Below are positions 1 to 9,203 of a stretch of DNA of 64,000 nt, piece after piece. The first letter of the stretch is position 1; every line of letters starts with the position of its first letter. The notes beneath the pieces were generated by a model. That model was not told the origin of the DNA and did not search any database. It saw only the letters and a program-made list of their open reading frames with translations. The DNA lies in NCBI GenBank assembly GCA_910583675.1, contig CAJTYH010000007.1:1-64000 (forward strand). The letters are read 5' to 3'. The stretch is from an uncultured Muribaculaceae bacterium (GTDB lineage: Bacteria; Bacteroidota; Bacteroidia; Bacteroidales; Muribaculaceae). Made by a program: the position numbers and the translations under genes.

Positions 1-97
1 AGAGCAATTAACCTACGCTCATTTCCAATAAATTACACTCTTTTCGTAACTTCACACCGCAAAATTACCAAAAATCCCCGAAAGTAAAAAACATAGC

Positions 98-141
98 AAA
101 GCGGGATGCAGACCCACCTGTCGGTGTCTGCATCCCGCTTT
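98..141 (-). terminator. Intrinsic terminator of the GLUG-repeat protein gene
   Basis: A 16-bp perfect inverted repeat (98-113 with 126-141, 12-nt loop) lies just downstream of the minus-strand gene ending at 161. On the minus strand the stem is followed by a T-rich stretch (complement of 81-97). Confidence 0.75.
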
Positions 142-160
142 ATTTTATGTTTATGCGAAA

Positions 161-3100
161 TTAACGCACACGCACCTTAAGGGAGGAACGGTTGCCGCCG
201 GCATCCGTCGCCACCACTATATAGATGCCGCCACCTACCGTGCTGAGATCCGCGGAGTCGTTGGCTGCAAGCACCTTCTGACCCATTGTAGTGTACACTT
301 CAATAGCACATGATGGAGCTGAAACCATACGTCCGTCGAAAGTCACAAGCGTGCCCTCGGCCACGATTTCACTTACACCGGCCTTGGCCCTTACGGTGAC
401 AAAACTTGTGACGCTCTTTCCTTTGAGGCTAAGCGTTACAGCTGAAGTTCCTTCCTTGAGACCATTAACGGTGATGTATACACCCTCTATGGCATCGGTG
501 CCGAGCATACCCATATCGCCCATCTCCAGAACGGACTCATCGGAGATCTCCATGGAAAATCCTCCAAGGTCGTCCTCTGTGATTTCACCACCCTTGCAAA
601 TGAGATTGATCGTAAGTTCGCTTCCCTCGTCTATTGTTGCCTCGGCAGGATCCACTACGAGGATGCCGCCCTCGAAATAGAGCGACGGATTCAGCTGGTC
701 GCCTGTGTAGCTCCATGGATTTTCTGCATCGAAGCCGTAGAGCCAGCCAAGTTCGCTGAAGAAGCCCATTCCGGTATCGTATTTGTCAATGCCGAGACCC
801 TCGGTGGAAGTGCCCTCCTGTGCGATGTTTTCCGAGCAGGGTGCAAGGGTTGACACTGCATAATTATCTACAAGGCCGGCTTCAGGAGCATGCGGATCAC
901 CGTAGATAGGTTCCCATTCGTCGTCATAGTCTATAACGTCGGGTTCCATGTTTGCCACTGTCTTGCCGGCTATGCGGTGCATGGTATCGTTCTGTCCGGC
1001 ATAGCTCTCAGCAGAATTTTCACCGGTAAATGTCAACGACGAGAGATTCACGTAGCACCCCTTTACGGCAATCTGGTTGGCATCTACATCCTCCGATGCC
1101 GTTGCAGCCTCTCCGCTGGCGAGCATCGCAAGTTCACCGACAATACCGCCGGTCTTGGGGCCTCCTCCCCACCGAGGAGCTTCGGTTGCGGTTATGTTGC
1201 CCTGCACATGGCAGAAGCTGATTAGACCATGCGACGAACTGGCGGCGATACCGCCGATGGTGTTCTTACCTGTAATGTCGGCATTGACGTGACAGTTTTC
1301 GATCCTGTCGTCGGCATGACCGAACTCACTTACGATACCGCCTATGCCGCTATCGCCGGTGATGGAACCTGTGAATGCGCATGCACGGACGGTTGAACCG
1401 GTTCTGGTTGTCCCAACGATACCCCCTACTCCTTCCTGACTTGTTATGTCTGCATTCACTGAGCAGTTTTCGATCACAGATCCGAGGTAGGCTGCACCGA
1501 CAAGACCGCCAACTGTACCCTCTGAATTGAGCTTGCCTTCATATATATGCACATTGCGTAAGGTACCACCCTGCATACTGCCGACAACGAGTCCTTGATT
1601 GTCTTTGGATGTAGTGAAGACGGGATCAATGAAGTTCATATCACAGATAATGGCAGAGGATGACGCGTCAACGGCACTTCCTGGAACTGACATGGAAGGA
1701 ATAAGCGAATATCCCGAGACCTTCAGGTTGCTTATTGTATGCCCGTTGCCGTCAAGTGTGCCATAGAAATCAAAGCTGTTATTGCATATTTCATATCCAG
1801 CTGCATCAATATCGCATCCGAGGGCGAAATGTGCCGATGGAAACGCCTTTATCTGCTTGAGACCACCTACGGAAGTGATTACATATGGATTCTCCATCGT
1901 GCCGTCACCCATGTCAAATAGCTGAAGAGGAAGGCTGTATGCAGAGCCCACATACTTGCTGTTATCGTCAAGCGTAATCATTATCAAACGAGGCATGTCT
2001 GTGTCAAGGTTTGCAAAATAGACAGACATGAGTTTGCCCAAGCCGTCAGCGGGGGTATAGACAAAGAGGGGTGCGTCTTCGGGATCCTCGCTTACCACCA
2101 TAAGTTCCTCATGGTTGCCGGTGGACGTAGGCGAATCCTTACGTTTCACAAGCGCCATGTATTCGCGCTTGCTGTCAAGGTTGAAGATATACGGGTCAAA
2201 GGCATCAGGAGCGATGTATACACTGGCATAGTCCACATTCTTACCCAGGTTCAACTTGTCTACATGATGGATGCTGCCGTCAAGGTTGAAATAAGCCACG
2301 AAGGTATATACATCACCGTTTTCCTGCGATTCGCCACGTGTCTGGGCTGCGACATAAAGATAGGAATCGCCGTAGGCCACACGTTCGGTCGATGTTGTCA
2401 GCGAAATACCTGAGGTAGCAGCGGGGATCGAAGCCTCCACATCGCCGGTTATAAGATTTACGAAATCGAAAGTGACCGACGTGTTGTCACCGCGAAGGAA
2501 CATTATCTGGGGATCGAATCCGGGAATGTCATTAAGGAACTGACCGCTTCTTACTCCCTCTCCCAACGACACCATATGGACACCCTTGGCATCTCCACCT
2601 TTCTCAGCCGCTTTGTACACATCATAGTCATACATGTAGTCGTCGCTTGCAGAAAGATAGTATTCCGTGGAGATGATCAGCGACGGGGTGCCATCATCGG
2701 TATATCTGTCAAAAGACAGGTCGTCATCATATGAGAATGCGCCAAGATACAGGAAGATATAGTGTTCCGCAGTTGCATTGAGCGGCATGCGTGTGGTGCT
2801 ATACTTGTCAACGGTAGTCGAGAATGACGTTGCGGGAGAGTAGATGTCAATTATTAGCTCATTGTCGGCAGTCGGATTCTCGTTCTCAAAATTGTATGGT
2901 TCCTCGAACCAGCAATACTTAAGTCTGTTGACAGCAAAATATGGAATGCCGTCTCTCTTTGTAGCCAGGAAGGGGATGGCATTTTCACCGCCGATGGCTA
3001 TCGAAGGTATCCTGTTGACCATTACAGGATCGCCCCAGGCACTCCATCCGGCATATTTGTAAGTCGTAAATACGTAGTCCATGGCGTTGATCACATCTCC

Positions 3101-3796
3101 AACCATCTGGTTCTCCTCTGACGCATCCTCCTCGGTAAGGAATGTAAGCCAGTACTTTTCAGACCATTCATCCGTAGCGGTATTGACAGCCGAAGTCAGA
3201 TAACCGTCTACCTCTGTTATTTTTTCCGTAGTTGTGGCGTTGCTGTTTATCGCATACACATACGTGTGATATTTATTCGTGTAGTCAACTGTATTGCAAG
3301 CGACACTCACCATGATCTCATAGGAATTATCCGTATTGAAGAACTTCTGTGTCACCAGCGAACCCACAGACACCTGTGCCACACGGGTCTCACCCTCTCC
3401 AAGTTCAATGGCGTCTTCAATCGAACCCACCTCCTCAAACAAGGCATTGTATACCTTTATCTTATATCCTGAGATCTTCTCCTCCTTGTAAGTTCCGTGA
3501 TCGATTATTGTGCTTACGTTGTCAAGCGTATAAAACCATGTCTGTCCTTTCGGGCCGTCAAGGTAGCTGACCTGGCTGGAAGGCGGCAGCTGATGCACGT
3601 CGATTGTGTTCCCTTCTGTTGCCTTACGCGGGGAAGTGATTGAGATCGCCGATGATACTGTCTGCGTCAGCTCTGTCCGAGCCTTGGTTGCGAAGCCGAA
3701 AAGTTGCGACTGCCCGCGGCAGACACCCTGGTTTGACGAGGCTGCCGCACTCAAGCCCAATGTTGCTGCAAGAGCGCTTAGTAGAATTTTTTTCAT
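161..3796 (-). CDS. Large secreted GLUG-repeat protein with C-terminal sorting-like domain
   Basis: A 1211-residue protein of unknown function, probably exported. It begins with a signal peptide (MKKILLSALAATLGLSAAAS). About residues 690-930 carry repeated GLUG-type units (GGLVG, GGIVG, GGIVS, GGIAA, each followed by an ENC or similar turn), a right-handed beta-helix type repeat found in bacterial surface proteins. The last ~70 residues (MGQKVLAANDSADL, GGGIYIVVA, ending KVRVR) resemble a type A C-terminal sorting domain of the type IX secretion system. Before it lies an Ig-like stretch (PAEATIDEGSELTIN). It is a single-gene unit with its own promoter (3877-3908) and terminator (98-141). An adhesin or extracellular binding role is inference only. 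Confidence 0.8.
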   Translation of the reverse strand: MKKILLSALAATLGLSAAASSNQGVCRGQSQLFGFATKARTELTQTVSSAISITSPRKATEGNTIDVHQLPPSSQVSYLDGPKGQTWFYTLDNVSTIIDHGTYKEEKISGYKIKVYNALFEEVGSIEDAIELGEGETRVAQVSVGSLVTQKFFNTDNSYEIMVSVACNTVDYTNKYHTYVYAINSNATTTEKITEVDGYLTSAVNTATDEWSEKYWLTFLTEEDASEENQMVGDVINAMDYVFTTYKYAGWSAWGDPVMVNRIPSIAIGGENAIPFLATKRDGIPYFAVNRLKYCWFEEPYNFENENPTADNELIIDIYSPATSFSTTVDKYSTTRMPLNATAEHYIFLYLGAFSYDDDLSFDRYTDDGTPSLIISTEYYLSASDDYMYDYDVYKAAEKGGDAKGVHMVSLGEGVRSGQFLNDIPGFDPQIMFLRGDNTSVTFDFVNLITGDVEASIPAATSGISLTTSTERVAYGDSYLYVAAQTRGESQENGDVYTFVAYFNLDGSIHHVDKLNLGKNVDYASVYIAPDAFDPYIFNLDSKREYMALVKRKDSPTSTGNHEELMVVSEDPEDAPLFVYTPADGLGKLMSVYFANLDTDMPRLIMITLDDNSKYVGSAYSLPLQLFDMGDGTMENPYVITSVGGLKQIKAFPSAHFALGCDIDAAGYEICNNSFDFYGTLDGNGHTISNLKVSGYSLIPSMSVPGSAVDASSSAIICDMNFIDPVFTTSKDNQGLVVGSMQGGTLRNVHIYEGKLNSEGTVGGLVGAAYLGSVIENCSVNADITSQEGVGGIVGTTRTGSTVRACAFTGSITGDSGIGGIVSEFGHADDRIENCHVNADITGKNTIGGIAASSSHGLISFCHVQGNITATEAPRWGGGPKTGGIVGELAMLASGEAATASEDVDANQIAVKGCYVNLSSLTFTGENSAESYAGQNDTMHRIAGKTVANMEPDVIDYDDEWEPIYGDPHAPEAGLVDNYAVSTLAPCSENIAQEGTSTEGLGIDKYDTGMGFFSELGWLYGFDAENPWSYTGDQLNPSLYFEGGILVVDPAEATIDEGSELTINLICKGGEITEDDLGGFSMEISDESVLEMGDMGMLGTDAIEGVYITVNGLKEGTSAVTLSLKGKSVTSFVTVRAKAGVSEIVAEGTLVTFDGRMVSAPSCAIEVYTTMGQKVLAANDSADLSTVGGGIYIVVATDAGGNRSSLKVRVR

Positions 3797-3876
3797 GTGA
3801 AATTGAAATTGATATAATTTATATGTGATTGAATTGTCTTGTATGCGATTGAATATGGCGGAGTATAAATCTGCCG

Positions 3877-3908
3877 CAAATATAACTCAAAAATTGATGA
3901 TACGCAAA
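3877..3908 (-). promoter_or_regulatory. Bacteroidetes-type promoter for the GLUG-repeat protein
   Basis: On the minus strand TTTG (3905-3908), 20 nt, then TATATTTG (3877-3884) matches the Bacteroidetes -33/-7 pattern. It implies a leader of roughly 70 nt before the ATG at 3796. Confidence 0.65.
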
Positions 3909-4013
3909 ACATCGCCCCACCAAAACCGGTCTTTTTTCACAAAATTATGAAATAACATAAAAACAGCCCAACAAAAGCCTATTGCAAGGGTAGGCAGAAT
4001 TAAACTCGATTAT

Positions 4014-4044
4014 TTTGGTAATTGGAATATTATGCCTAAATTTG
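4014..4044 (+). promoter_or_regulatory. Bacteroidetes-type promoter upstream of greA
   Basis: TTTG (4014-4017), 19 nt, then TAAATTTG (4037-4044). Transcription would start near 4051, about 134 nt before greA. An imperfect C/G-rich hairpin around 4090-4116 followed by a run of six T (4123-4128) lies between, so this promoter may make a short separate RNA; greA could have its own weaker promoter near 4126-4158. Confidence 0.55.
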
Positions 4045-4184
4045 CCATTGCGCAAACGTAACACATGCTGGCACGAACTGATTTTAGGGTCTCCCCCGTG
4101 GAAAACCGGGCGAGGCACTATCTTTTTTGTCACACCACAAAAGCGCTACCTATATTGTATAATAATTAAAACAGACTATATATC

Positions 4185-4655
4185 ATGGCTTTGACTTACA
4201 TGACCAAGGACGGCTACAAGAAAAAAATGGAAGAGATAGCCTACCTTGAAAGCGTGGAACGCCCACGCATTTCAGCCGCAATCGCTGAAGCACGCGACAA
4301 AGGCGACCTCTCCGAGAACTCGGAATACGACGCCGCAAAGGAGGCACAGGGTATGCTTGAGATGAAAATCGCGAAACTTAAGGATCTTGTGGCCAATGCA
4401 CGTCTTATTGACGAGACAAAGCTGAACACCGACGAAGTCAACATCCTGTCAAAGGTGAAAATCAAGAACACCTCCAACGGCATGAGCGTGGAGTACACCA
4501 TAGTTGCCGACTCCGAGGCCAATCTCCGCGACAAGAAAATCGGAGCCTCCACCCCCATTGCCAAAGGACTTCTGGGACACAAGGTCGGCGACATAGTTGA
4601 GATCCGCGTCCCCGCCGGTCTCATGAAATTCGAGATCGAGCAGATCTCCATCTGA
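4185..4655 (+). CDS. greA: Transcription elongation factor GreA
   Basis: 156 residues, the usual GreA length. GreA rescues backtracked RNA polymerase by stimulating transcript cleavage. The N-terminal half is the antiparallel coiled coil (about residues 5-75) with the acidic tip region RDKGDLSENSEYDAAKE, which inserts into the polymerase secondary channel. The C-terminal half is the FKBP-like domain (PIAKGLLGHKVGDIVEIRVPAG). Start ATG at 4185. It is followed by a GNAA-capped hairpin (4667-4686) and a pyrimidine-rich stretch, so it probably ends its own transcript. Confidence 0.95.
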   Translation: MALTYMTKDGYKKKMEEIAYLESVERPRISAAIAEARDKGDLSENSEYDAAKEAQGMLEMKIAKLKDLVANARLIDETKLNTDEVNILSKVKIKNTSNGMSVEYTIVADSEANLRDKKIGASTPIAKGLLGHKVGDIVEIRVPAGLMKFEIEQISI

Positions 4656-4666
4656 CCTTCATGTGT

Positions 4667-4686
4667 GCTGACGCGCAAGCGGAAGC
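4667..4686 (+). terminator. GNRA-capped hairpin after greA
   Basis: The sequence folds as GCT-GA-CGC-GCAA-GCG-GA-AGC: a 3-bp closing stem, a potential tandem G.A internal loop, a CGC/GCG stem and a GCAA tetraloop, followed by a U-rich stretch. The same core with a different, still complementary closing stem occurs after era (13217-13244). Confidence 0.45.
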
Positions 4687-4733
4687 TGTCTTTATTTCCT
4701 AATTTCTCAATTTCTTATTTCCCCATCTGCCCC

Positions 4734-5129
4734 ATGCCTTCTATTTTCTCACGCATCGCCGCCGGCGAAATCCCCTCATACAAAGTGGCAGAAGACGAAA
4801 GCCACTTCGCCTTCCTTGACATAAACCCGGTGCATCCCGGCCATGTCCTGGTAATTCCAAAGAAGGAGGTAGACTACATCTTCGACCTTTCCGACCGGGA
4901 ATATGCCTCGCTTATGCTTTTTGCAAAACGCGTCGCAAAAGCTCTCAAGAAAGCGATTCCGTGCAAAAAAGTCGGCATAACCGTCATCGGACTTGACGTA
5001 CCCCATACCCATGTACACCTTGTGCCGATGAACACAGGAGCCGACATGAACTTCTGTGGAGAGAAACTCACCCTGCCGGCTGAAGAAATGCAAAAGATCG
5101 CCGATGCGATAGCCGCTGAATTCGAATAA
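4734..5129 (+). CDS. HIT family hydrolase
   Basis: 131 residues from the ATG at 4734 (MPSIFSRIAAGEIPSYKV), the normal start for this family; a longer frame upstream runs through an A/T-rich intergenic tract and is unlikely to be translated. The histidine triad is visible near the C-terminus as HTHVHLVP. HIT proteins of this type (Hint/HinT branch) hydrolyse nucleoside phosphoramidates or related nucleotides; the physiological substrate cannot be read from sequence. It lies 14 bp upstream of the thioredoxin-fold lipoprotein gene and may be co-transcribed with it. Confidence 0.9.
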   Translation: MPSIFSRIAAGEIPSYKVAEDESHFAFLDINPVHPGHVLVIPKKEVDYIFDLSDREYASLMLFAKRVAKALKKAIPCKKVGITVIGLDVPHTHVHLVPMNTGADMNFCGEKLTLPAEEMQKIADAIAAEFE

Positions 5130-5143
5130 TAAACATCATTTGA

Positions 5144-6250
5144 ATGAAAACCTCAGTCATAAGCCTGGCCATTGCTGCCGGAACCTGCGTTGTCGGCATG
5201 CTATCCTCATGTTCCGAAAAGAGGTGGCAGGCAGAAGGCACTGTCACGGGAGCGGAGGGAAAAGAGCTGATCCTCGAGGCACCGAACAACTTCGGGCAAT
5301 GGTATCCGCTTGACACGGTAGAAATAGACTCCAAAGGTAGCTTCAAGGTGCGCCAGTTCCCTGCCGGCCACCCGGAAATATACCGCCTGACACTGGGAAA
5401 GGAATCGGTTTATTTCCCCATAGACAGCATAGAGACCGTAACCATCACGGCCGACGCATCCCGCTTCTCTAACGGATACAAACTCGCCGGATCCCCTTCT
5501 GCGGACAAGATGCAGCAGATAAACGAACTGATCTGCAAGGTCGTGGACAGTCAGGGCGAACAGGCCGTGGCCTACGATCCCGCACTGAAACGTGCACTGG
5601 CTGAGCTGATATTAAGCGATCCATCCGGCATCGTGGCCTACTACACCATCTTCAGACGCGTTGGTGACACTCCCCTGTTCAACCCGCAGGACAAGGCAGA
5701 CCTCAAGATGATAGGTGCCGTGGCAAACGCCTTCACCTCCAAACGCCCTGACGATCCGCGAACCGGGTACCTGAGCCAGCTCTACCTCTCCAACCGACGA
5801 TCCAACGGCATCAGCGCGGCTACCGATACGATCGTGGCAAACGAAATCTCCCTTCCCGAGATCAAACTGCTTGACCGCGACGGCAAGGAAAGAAGCCTCA
5901 CGGAGGAAGCCTCAAAGGGGAATGTAACAATACTCAGCTTCACAGCATACGGCGCTGAATTTTCCCCTGCCATAAACCTGGAGCTTGCCAAGATATACGA
6001 AGCTAACAATACTTCCGGCCTTGAGATCTACCAGGTATCAGTAGACAGCGACGAATTCGCATGGCGCCAGGCAGCAGCCAACCTCCCCTGGATAGCAGTG
6101 TTCAATTCGCCCAAGCATGGTGCAAAAAATCTGCTCCAGTACAATGTGACCAACCTCCCTGCCACATTCATAATCAACCGACAGGGAGAACTTGTGGAAC
6201 GTGTGGACGACATCACACGCCTGTCATCGGCTGTCAGCCGTTACCTCTGA
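5144..6250 (+). CDS. DUF4369/TlpA-like thioredoxin-fold lipoprotein without CxxC
   Basis: 368 residues. The N-terminus is a lipoprotein signal (lipobox LSSC, Cys23). Residues ~28-120 look like the DUF4369 beta domain that often precedes thioredoxin-like domains in Bacteroidetes; residues ~233-365 have the AhpC/TSA-TlpA fold (LPEIKLLDRDGKERSL, then VTILSFTAYG, LEIYQVSVDSDEFAWRQ, and the cis-Pro loop NLPATFIINRQGEL). The active-site CxxC that should follow the first strand is replaced by AYGAEFSP (about residues 268-275), so normal thiol redox chemistry is not expected. A folding, binding or scaffold role in the periplasm is inferred. 33 bp separate it from the glycosyltransferase gene. Confidence 0.85.
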   Translation: MKTSVISLAIAAGTCVVGMLSSCSEKRWQAEGTVTGAEGKELILEAPNNFGQWYPLDTVEIDSKGSFKVRQFPAGHPEIYRLTLGKESVYFPIDSIETVTITADASRFSNGYKLAGSPSADKMQQINELICKVVDSQGEQAVAYDPALKRALAELILSDPSGIVAYYTIFRRVGDTPLFNPQDKADLKMIGAVANAFTSKRPDDPRTGYLSQLYLSNRRSNGISAATDTIVANEISLPEIKLLDRDGKERSLTEEASKGNVTILSFTAYGAEFSPAINLELAKIYEANNTSGLEIYQVSVDSDEFAWRQAAANLPWIAVFNSPKHGAKNLLQYNVTNLPATFIINRQGELVERVDDITRLSSAVSRYL

Positions 6251-6283
6251 TCCATCAGCCGCCGCTTCCAGACCTCGGATTCC

Positions 6284-7432
6284 ATGAAAATACTCCTCCT
6301 CGGCGATGCCAGCAACTGCCACAACACCCTGTCCACAGGCCTAAGGCGCCTGGGGCATGAGGTCGTGGTGGCATCAAACGGCACCGGATGGATGCACACG
6401 CCGCGCGACATAGACCTCAGCCGACGTCTGACCGGAAAAGCCGGAGGCATGCTGCTTTACATGCGCATGCTGCGACTATGCTTCACCCGCCTCAGGGGAT
6501 TCGACGTAGTGGCTATCCACAATCCGCTGTTCCTGCAATTGCAACCAGAACGTGTGCGCCGCATATTCGACATCGTAAGGCGCAACAACCGATCGGTCTT
6601 CCTTACGGCATTGGGCACCGATTCCGTCTATGTACAGGAGTGCCTCGACACTGCCTCTCCGCTCAGATACACCGAGTACATGCACTTCGGCTCACCGGCT
6701 CCGATGGCCATCGAGCGTTCCCACCTGCTCCGCGACTGGCAATCCGACAAGCTTACCGGACACTGCGACTACATATACGACAACATAGACGGTGCCGTCG
6801 CCGTACTCTACGAATACTACCTTGCGGTGAGCCGCAGACTGCCCCTGCACCTCAGGGCATACGGGGGGGTACCCATTGACATGTCAGCCTCCACCCCCGT
6901 GGAAATCCCCGAGAACCCCGAAACCATACGACTGTTTCTCGGCAGACATGCCGGCCGCCTCACAGCCAAAGGAACCGACAGGCTCGAAACCGCAGCCAGA
7001 CGTGCCATTGAGCGCCACCCCGGGAAAGCGGAACTGATGATCGTGGAAAACAAGCCCATAGCCGAATACCGGCAGCTACTCTCGTCGGCACATGTGGTCA
7101 TAGACCAGGCATACAGTTATTCACCGGCCACGAACGCACTCCTGGCAATGGCCAACGGACAATGCGCCGTCACGGGAGCCGAACCGGAATATTACGATTT
7201 CATCGGCGAGACAGACAACCGGCCGATGTTCAACAGTCCGGTGGATGTGGATGCCATGACTGCCATGTTCGAGAAGATCATCACGTCGCCTCCGGGAGAG
7301 CTTCGACGCCGCGGGCTACAAAGCCGCGAATTTGTCACCCGCCACAACGAGGCTACAGTCGTAGCCGGTCGTTTTGCCAGCTTCTGGGAAGAACGTCTCA
7401 TGGAAAAAACTTCACGGCAACAAAATGCATGA
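6284..7432 (+). CDS. GT-B fold glycosyltransferase (GT4-like)
   Basis: 382 residues. It starts MKILLLGDASNCHNTLSTGLRRLGHEVVVAS, a Rossmann-type N-terminal half seen in GT-B glycosyltransferases. The C-terminal half has a donor-binding-like region (LFLGRHAGRLTAKGTDRL, then VVIDQAYSYSPATNALLAMANG and TGAEPEYYDFIG) as in GT4-type enzymes. Donor and acceptor are unknown. The stop overlaps the next gene by 8 bp, so the three glycosyltransferase genes from here to 10133 form one translationally coupled group, probably for cell-surface glycan synthesis. Confidence 0.8.
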   Translation: MKILLLGDASNCHNTLSTGLRRLGHEVVVASNGTGWMHTPRDIDLSRRLTGKAGGMLLYMRMLRLCFTRLRGFDVVAIHNPLFLQLQPERVRRIFDIVRRNNRSVFLTALGTDSVYVQECLDTASPLRYTEYMHFGSPAPMAIERSHLLRDWQSDKLTGHCDYIYDNIDGAVAVLYEYYLAVSRRLPLHLRAYGGVPIDMSASTPVEIPENPETIRLFLGRHAGRLTAKGTDRLETAARRAIERHPGKAELMIVENKPIAEYRQLLSSAHVVIDQAYSYSPATNALLAMANGQCAVTGAEPEYYDFIGETDNRPMFNSPVDVDAMTAMFEKIITSPPGELRRRGLQSREFVTRHNEATVVAGRFASFWEERLMEKTSRQQNA

Positions 7433-9191
7433 CCCAACCACACATACCGCCGCAGCACGCATCCGCAACTTCCTGAAACGGGAGATGCACCTTCCGCTGA
7501 TAAGATTGATGCATAAGGTGCGCGGAGCCAGGTATGCGCACGCGCCACGCAAACGAGCCGAAGAACTTTTCCGCCACGACTATGGCCGTCCCATCGACTG
7601 GACACACCCCGTGGAATTTTCCGAAAAAATCAGGTGGATACAGTTCAACACCGACATATCGCAGTGGAGCATCCTCGCCGACAAGCTCAGAGCCAGGGAA
7701 TATGTGGCGAAAAAAGGGTGTGCCGACATGCTCATACACCTTTACGGCCACTGGGAGCATGCATCGGAGATAGATTTCGCCTCACTCCCCTCATCATTCG
7801 TCATAAAACCGAACAATGGATGCGCCGACCTTGCCATTGTACCGGACAAAGAGAAAGCGCCGCTTAAAAAGATCGCGGCACAATTAGGTCGTTCATTAAA
7901 AGCCACATACGGGAGCTACACCGCAGAAACACATTACGCCGCCATAAAACCCGCGATTATCGCCGAAGCCCTTCTTGAGGAGCCGGGAGGGGAAGGGTTG
8001 TCCGATTACAAGTTTTTCTGCACTTACGGAGAACCTGTCATGTGCATGGTATGCACCGACAGGAATTTCAACGGCCCCGATACGAAGCGTGTCACCATCT
8101 ACGACATGGACTGGAACAGACGGGACGAATGGGCGCTCCCCCCCATAGCCGCTACCGGTCTGGACATCCTGCGCCCCGCCTCGTTCGAAAGAATGAAGGA
8201 AGCCTGCCGCATACTTGCTGCAGACCTACCTTTCGTGCGTCTTGACCTCTACGACGTGGCTGGGAAAGCATACTTCGGGGAATTCACCTTCACACCGGCC
8301 GCACTGAAAAGGAAAGTCTCATTGTCTGACACAGCCCTCAGGCTCATAGCCGACAGAATAACACTCCCTGCGCCCGCTCAGGCAACACGCCTGAGCGTGA
8401 CCATATCGACCATAGGTGCGGACGGCATCTCACGCGTGAAAGCCATGAAGCTACCCAAAGTAGCAGGAGTGGAATATGTGGTATCATGGCAACGCCATTC
8501 CGAGACACCGGTTCCCTCCGCTCTCACAGACAGACAAGACATCAGAATCATACGAACCGACAGTGTAGGGCTGAGCAACAATCGTAATAACGCCATAGAC
8601 CATGCCCGAGGCGACATAATACTCATCGCCGACGACGATCTCGCATACACCCCGGCGCAATTGCAAGCGGTCACGGACTGCTTCACCAGCCATCCTGAGA
8701 TGGATTTCGCCACATTCAAGTATGACAAGCCTGTCTACAAGACATATCCCGAAACCGAACTCCCATACAACCGCCTTCCAAAAGGTTTCCATCCTGTTAG
8801 TTTCGAAATCGCATTCAGACGCAGCATGTGCATAGGAGCCGATGGGGTAAGATTCGATCCGAGGCTCGGCCTCGGCACCGCCTATCTCACCTGCGGCGAG
8901 GAAGACCTATTCCTGATGCAGGCCGATGCACGGGGCTACAGAGGGAGATTCTTCCCTATCGTGATCACCAAGCACAACGGCATCCCCACCGGGGCCAGAA
9001 AGATAACCGATCCCGGAACCCTGCGTGCGATAGGAGCACTGATAGCCCTGCGGCGACCGTTTTTATGGCTGCCCGCAGTGATTGTCAACGGGTGGCGTAC
9101 ATACCGCAGAGGACGTGCGCCATTGGGAATGTCATTGATCCGGATGATCCAAGGCGCCATATATGCCCGGCGACATCTATCCGCATCCTAA
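7425..9191 (+). CDS. ATP-grasp (TupA-like) fused to GT2-like glycosyltransferase
   Basis: 588 residues from the ATG at 7425, which overlaps the stop of the upstream gene; a TTG at 7374 would add 17 residues and is less likely. Residues ~45-310 resemble the TupA-like ATP-grasp family often encoded in capsule loci (WTHPVEFSEKIRWIQFN, LADKLRAREYVAKKG, SFVIKPNNGCADL, DYKFFCTYGEP, FVRLDLYDVAGKAYFGEFTFTPAA). Residues ~320-588 look like a GT-A glycosyltransferase (DSVGLSNNRNNAIDHARGD, the DDD motif in LIADDDLAYTP, then CGEEDLFLMQADARGY). ATP-grasp enzymes ligate carboxylates to amines or similar groups, so one polypeptide may both add a sugar and amidate or modify the glycan. That coupling is inference; both domains look intact. 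Confidence 0.8.
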   Translation: MHDPTTHTAAARIRNFLKREMHLPLIRLMHKVRGARYAHAPRKRAEELFRHDYGRPIDWTHPVEFSEKIRWIQFNTDISQWSILADKLRAREYVAKKGCADMLIHLYGHWEHASEIDFASLPSSFVIKPNNGCADLAIVPDKEKAPLKKIAAQLGRSLKATYGSYTAETHYAAIKPAIIAEALLEEPGGEGLSDYKFFCTYGEPVMCMVCTDRNFNGPDTKRVTIYDMDWNRRDEWALPPIAATGLDILRPASFERMKEACRILAADLPFVRLDLYDVAGKAYFGEFTFTPAALKRKVSLSDTALRLIADRITLPAPAQATRLSVTISTIGADGISRVKAMKLPKVAGVEYVVSWQRHSETPVPSALTDRQDIRIIRTDSVGLSNNRNNAIDHARGDIILIADDDLAYTPAQLQAVTDCFTSHPEMDFATFKYDKPVYKTYPETELPYNRLPKGFHPVSFEIAFRRSMCIGADGVRFDPRLGLGTAYLTCGEEDLFLMQADARGYRGRFFPIVITKHNGIPTGARKITDPGTLRAIGALIALRRPFLWLPAVIVNGWRTYRRGRAPLGMSLIRMIQGAIYARRHLSAS

Positions 9192-9203
9192 AGCCATACC
9201 GAG

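Noticed and set aside
3945..4133. 62-codon minus-strand frame upstream of greA
   Set aside because: Overlaps the promoter and a hairpin; no conserved feature.
6388..6879. Open frame of 163 codons on the plus strand inside the GT4-like gene
   Set aside because: Shadow of the real gene in another frame; composition rich in R/H/P without any motif.
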